From Gammaproteobacteria bacterium (GTDB lineage Bacteria; Pseudomonadota; Gammaproteobacteria; Pseudomonadales; Pseudomonadaceae), in contig JAAZJF010000348.1 in the NCBI GenBank assembly GCA_012800475.1, positions 1 to 8,185 of the forward strand: a stretch of DNA of 8,185 nt, given 5' to 3'. The notes under the pieces were generated by a model. That model worked only from the letters and a program-made list of their open reading frames with translations, was not told the DNA's origin and ran no database searches. Below, piece after piece: positions 6,770 through 8,185 of the stretch; the first letter of the stretch is position 1; each line of letters begins with the position of its first letter. A program made the position numbers and the translations under genes.

Positions 6770-6796
6770 GCGCTGTGCTAATAAGGAGCACAGCGC
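6770..6796. terminator. Strong stem-loop between convergent oxidoreductase and serB genes
   Basis: GCGCTGTGCT (6770-6779) and AGCACAGCGC (6787-6796) form a perfect 10-bp GC-rich stem with a 7-base loop, ten bases after the oxidoreductase stop. No T run follows directly on either strand; CTTTT occurs on the plus strand only about 14 bases later. It is placed like a terminator but may instead act as a 3' mRNA stabiliser or a Rho-assisted terminator. Confidence 0.6.
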
Positions 6797-6834
6797 AGCG
6801 CGATACAGGCTTTTAAAATAGATGCTGAGGGGTA

Positions 6835-8052
6835 TTAATCCTCAGCACCTTCACGGTCACGGTAGCCCAGCAGATACAAAATACCATCCAAGCCTAACGT
6901 CGAAATAGCCTGGCGGGCTGATTTTTTCACCATCGGCTTAGCGCGGAACGCCACACCTAAACCGGCTAGCGCCAGCATCGGTAAATCATTGGCACCATCG
7001 CCCACTGCTATAGTCTGCTCTAAACGCAAACCTTCTTGCGCCGTGAGCTCACGTAGCAAATCAGCTTTGCGCTGGGCATCAACAATCGGCTCAATGGCGC
7101 GGCCTGTCAGTTTACCGTCGACAATTTCCAACTCATTGGCATACACATAATCAATGCCTAAGCGCTCTTGCAATTGCTTAGCAAAGTAGGTGAAGCCACC
7201 GGATAAAATCGCTGTTTTGTAGCCTAAGCGTTTGAGCTCGGCAAACAACATTTCAGCGCCTTCCGTCAAACGCAAGGATGCACCAATCTCAGCCAATACA
7301 TCTTCAGACAAACCTTCCAGCAAAGCTAAGCGCTCTTTAAAGCTGGCTTTAAAATCAAGCTCACCTTGCATTGCACGCTCAGTGATCTGCGCCACTTGCT
7401 CACCCACGCCAGCCGCTTTGGCTAACTCGTCAATGACCTCAGCTTCAATCAACGTCGAGTCCATATCAAAGACGGCTAAGCGGCGATTGCGACGAAATAC
7501 CGTATCGCGCTGAAAGGCAATGTCGACATTAAGCTCTTGCGCCACACTTAAAAACTCAGCACGCAACGCCGCTGGATCCGCAGGCTCACCGCGCACCGAG
7601 AACTCAATGCAGCCCTTACCTTGGTTTTCAGGTGTATCCAATGGCATGCGCCCGGACAGCCGATCAATATGGTCGATATTCAAACCGTATTGCGCGGTAA
7701 TCGCACTGACGCGCTGCAACTGCTCAGCCGTCACTTTACGCGTCAACAAGGTCACCATATAGCGCGGCTTACCTTGGCCACTGACCCATTGCTGGTAATC
7801 CTCTTCAGACACGGGTGTGAAGCGCACTTGCTGATCAAGCTTATAACCGGTAAATAAAATATCTTTAAGCACGGCAGACGCCTGCTCAGTGCTGGGTATC
7901 TCAACTAAAATACCAAAGGACAAGGTGTTGTGAATCACAGCTTGGCCAATATCCAAAATATTCACACCACTGTTCGCCAAGACGCCAGTGATCGCCGCGG
8001 TCAACCCCGGACGGTCTTCACCTGTGATGTTAATCAGGACAATTTCGCGCAC
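6835..8052 (-). CDS. serB: Phosphoserine phosphatase SerB (405 aa)
   Basis: Catalyses the last step of serine synthesis, hydrolysing phosphoserine to serine in the cytoplasm. The N-terminal half (about 1-180) has two ACT-like regulatory regions, beginning REIVLINITGEDRPGLT and near 97-155, as in the long Pseudomonas-type SerB. The C-terminal HAD phosphatase domain has motif I DMDST (196-200, nucleophile Asp-196 and acid/base Asp-198), motif II LSGGF with Ser-284, motif III Lys-329, and motif IV GDGAND (351-356). All catalytic residues are intact. Length matches the approximately 404-residue Pseudomonas form. The GTG at 8052 is chosen because homologous SerB proteins begin with M-REIVLI and because GGAG sits eight bases upstream. 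An in-frame ATG at 8091 would add 13 residues (418 aa) that do not look like family sequence and would cover the ribosome binding site. Confidence 0.96.
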   Translation of the reverse strand: MREIVLINITGEDRPGLTAAITGVLANSGVNILDIGQAVIHNTLSFGILVEIPSTEQASAVLKDILFTGYKLDQQVRFTPVSEEDYQQWVSGQGKPRYMVTLLTRKVTAEQLQRVSAITAQYGLNIDHIDRLSGRMPLDTPENQGKGCIEFSVRGEPADPAALRAEFLSVAQELNVDIAFQRDTVFRRNRRLAVFDMDSTLIEAEVIDELAKAAGVGEQVAQITERAMQGELDFKASFKERLALLEGLSEDVLAEIGASLRLTEGAEMLFAELKRLGYKTAILSGGFTYFAKQLQERLGIDYVYANELEIVDGKLTGRAIEPIVDAQRKADLLRELTAQEGLRLEQTIAVGDGANDLPMLALAGLGVAFRAKPMVKKSARQAISTLGLDGILYLLGYRDREGAED

Positions 8053-8060
8053 GGTGCTTT

Positions 8061-8064
8061 CTCC
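8061..8064 (-). promoter_or_regulatory. Ribosome binding site that fixes the serB GTG start
   Basis: GGAG on the minus strand is exactly eight bases before the GTG at 8052. It supports the GTG over the upstream in-frame ATGs at 8082 and 8091. Confidence 0.7.
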
Positions 8065-8119
8065 GCAGATAAAAAGAGGCATTCTAGCCATTTAATCGTC
8101 TAACGTGCAGTCCTTTTGC

Positions 8120-8147
8120 TTGTTCTATGCTTTACGCCCGCTATACT
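8120..8147 (+). promoter_or_regulatory. Sigma-70-like promoter reading out of the right edge
   Basis: TTGTTC (8120-8125) and TATACT (8142-8147) are separated by 16 bases on the plus strand, with four and five consensus matches. The start would be near 8155, so the gene it serves lies outside the window and is divergent from serB. In E. coli the gene divergent from serB is ytjB/smp, and Pseudomonas carries an AhpA/YtjB-family gene in this place, so that is the likeliest target; this is inference from known gene order. Confidence 0.5.
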
Positions 8148-8185
8148 TTACAAATATTGCGGTCACTGGCGATACATTAACCTGC

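Noticed and set aside
7232..7857. Several plus-strand ORFs of 78-93 codons inside serB
   Set aside because: They lie opposite the serB coding frame and have low-complexity, Ser- and Ala-rich translations expected of antisense reading.
8053..8091. Upstream ATG start for serB giving 418 residues
   Set aside because: The extra 13 residues do not resemble SerB and would be encoded across the well-placed GGAG site; the GTG at 8052 fits the family N-terminus.

Overview
The window looks like chromosomal DNA from a gammaproteobacterium of the Pseudomonas lineage. The aspartyl-tRNA synthetase and phosphoserine phosphatase proteins read almost like their Pseudomonas counterparts, but base composition is only moderate, as in lower-GC relatives such as Thiopseudomonas or Denitrificimonas. 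The genus is an inference from remembered protein sequence, not from a search. There are no insertion sequences, CRISPR arrays, rRNA or tRNA genes, and no sign of recent transfer.

Layout from left to right. (1) aspS lies on the minus strand, and its last two dozen or so codons run off the left edge. (2) A spacer of about 430 bases holds the aspS promoter and leader and a doubtful 60-codon ORF. (3) A plus-strand gene encodes an unusual protein: four predicted membrane helices followed by a complete CspA-type cold-shock domain. (4) A perfect palindromic terminator flanked by A and T tracts serves both this gene and the convergent gene. (5) A minus-strand gene encodes a small hexameric-type glutamate dehydrogenase. 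(6) A divergent regulatory region of 339 bases follows. (7) On the plus strand come a PilT/PilU-family pilus retraction ATPase and, 68 bases later with no terminator between, an Old Yellow Enzyme-family flavin oxidoreductase. (8) A 10-bp perfect stem-loop separates these from the convergent serB on the minus strand. (9) The right edge carries a sigma-70-like promoter pointing out of the window, probably for a divergent gene beyond it.

Most of the content is housekeeping: aspartate charging of tRNA, glutamate/2-oxoglutarate interconversion, and the last step of serine synthesis. The genes do not form one pathway and appear to be separate units set off by convergent terminators and divergent promoters. 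The least ordinary items are the membrane-cold-shock fusion with its overlapping upstream ORF, the pilus ATPase sitting apart from any other pilus gene, and a stem-loop plus a strong Shine-Dalgarno sequence with no start codon upstream of that ATPase. I see no clear evidence of a wholly new multi-gene system.
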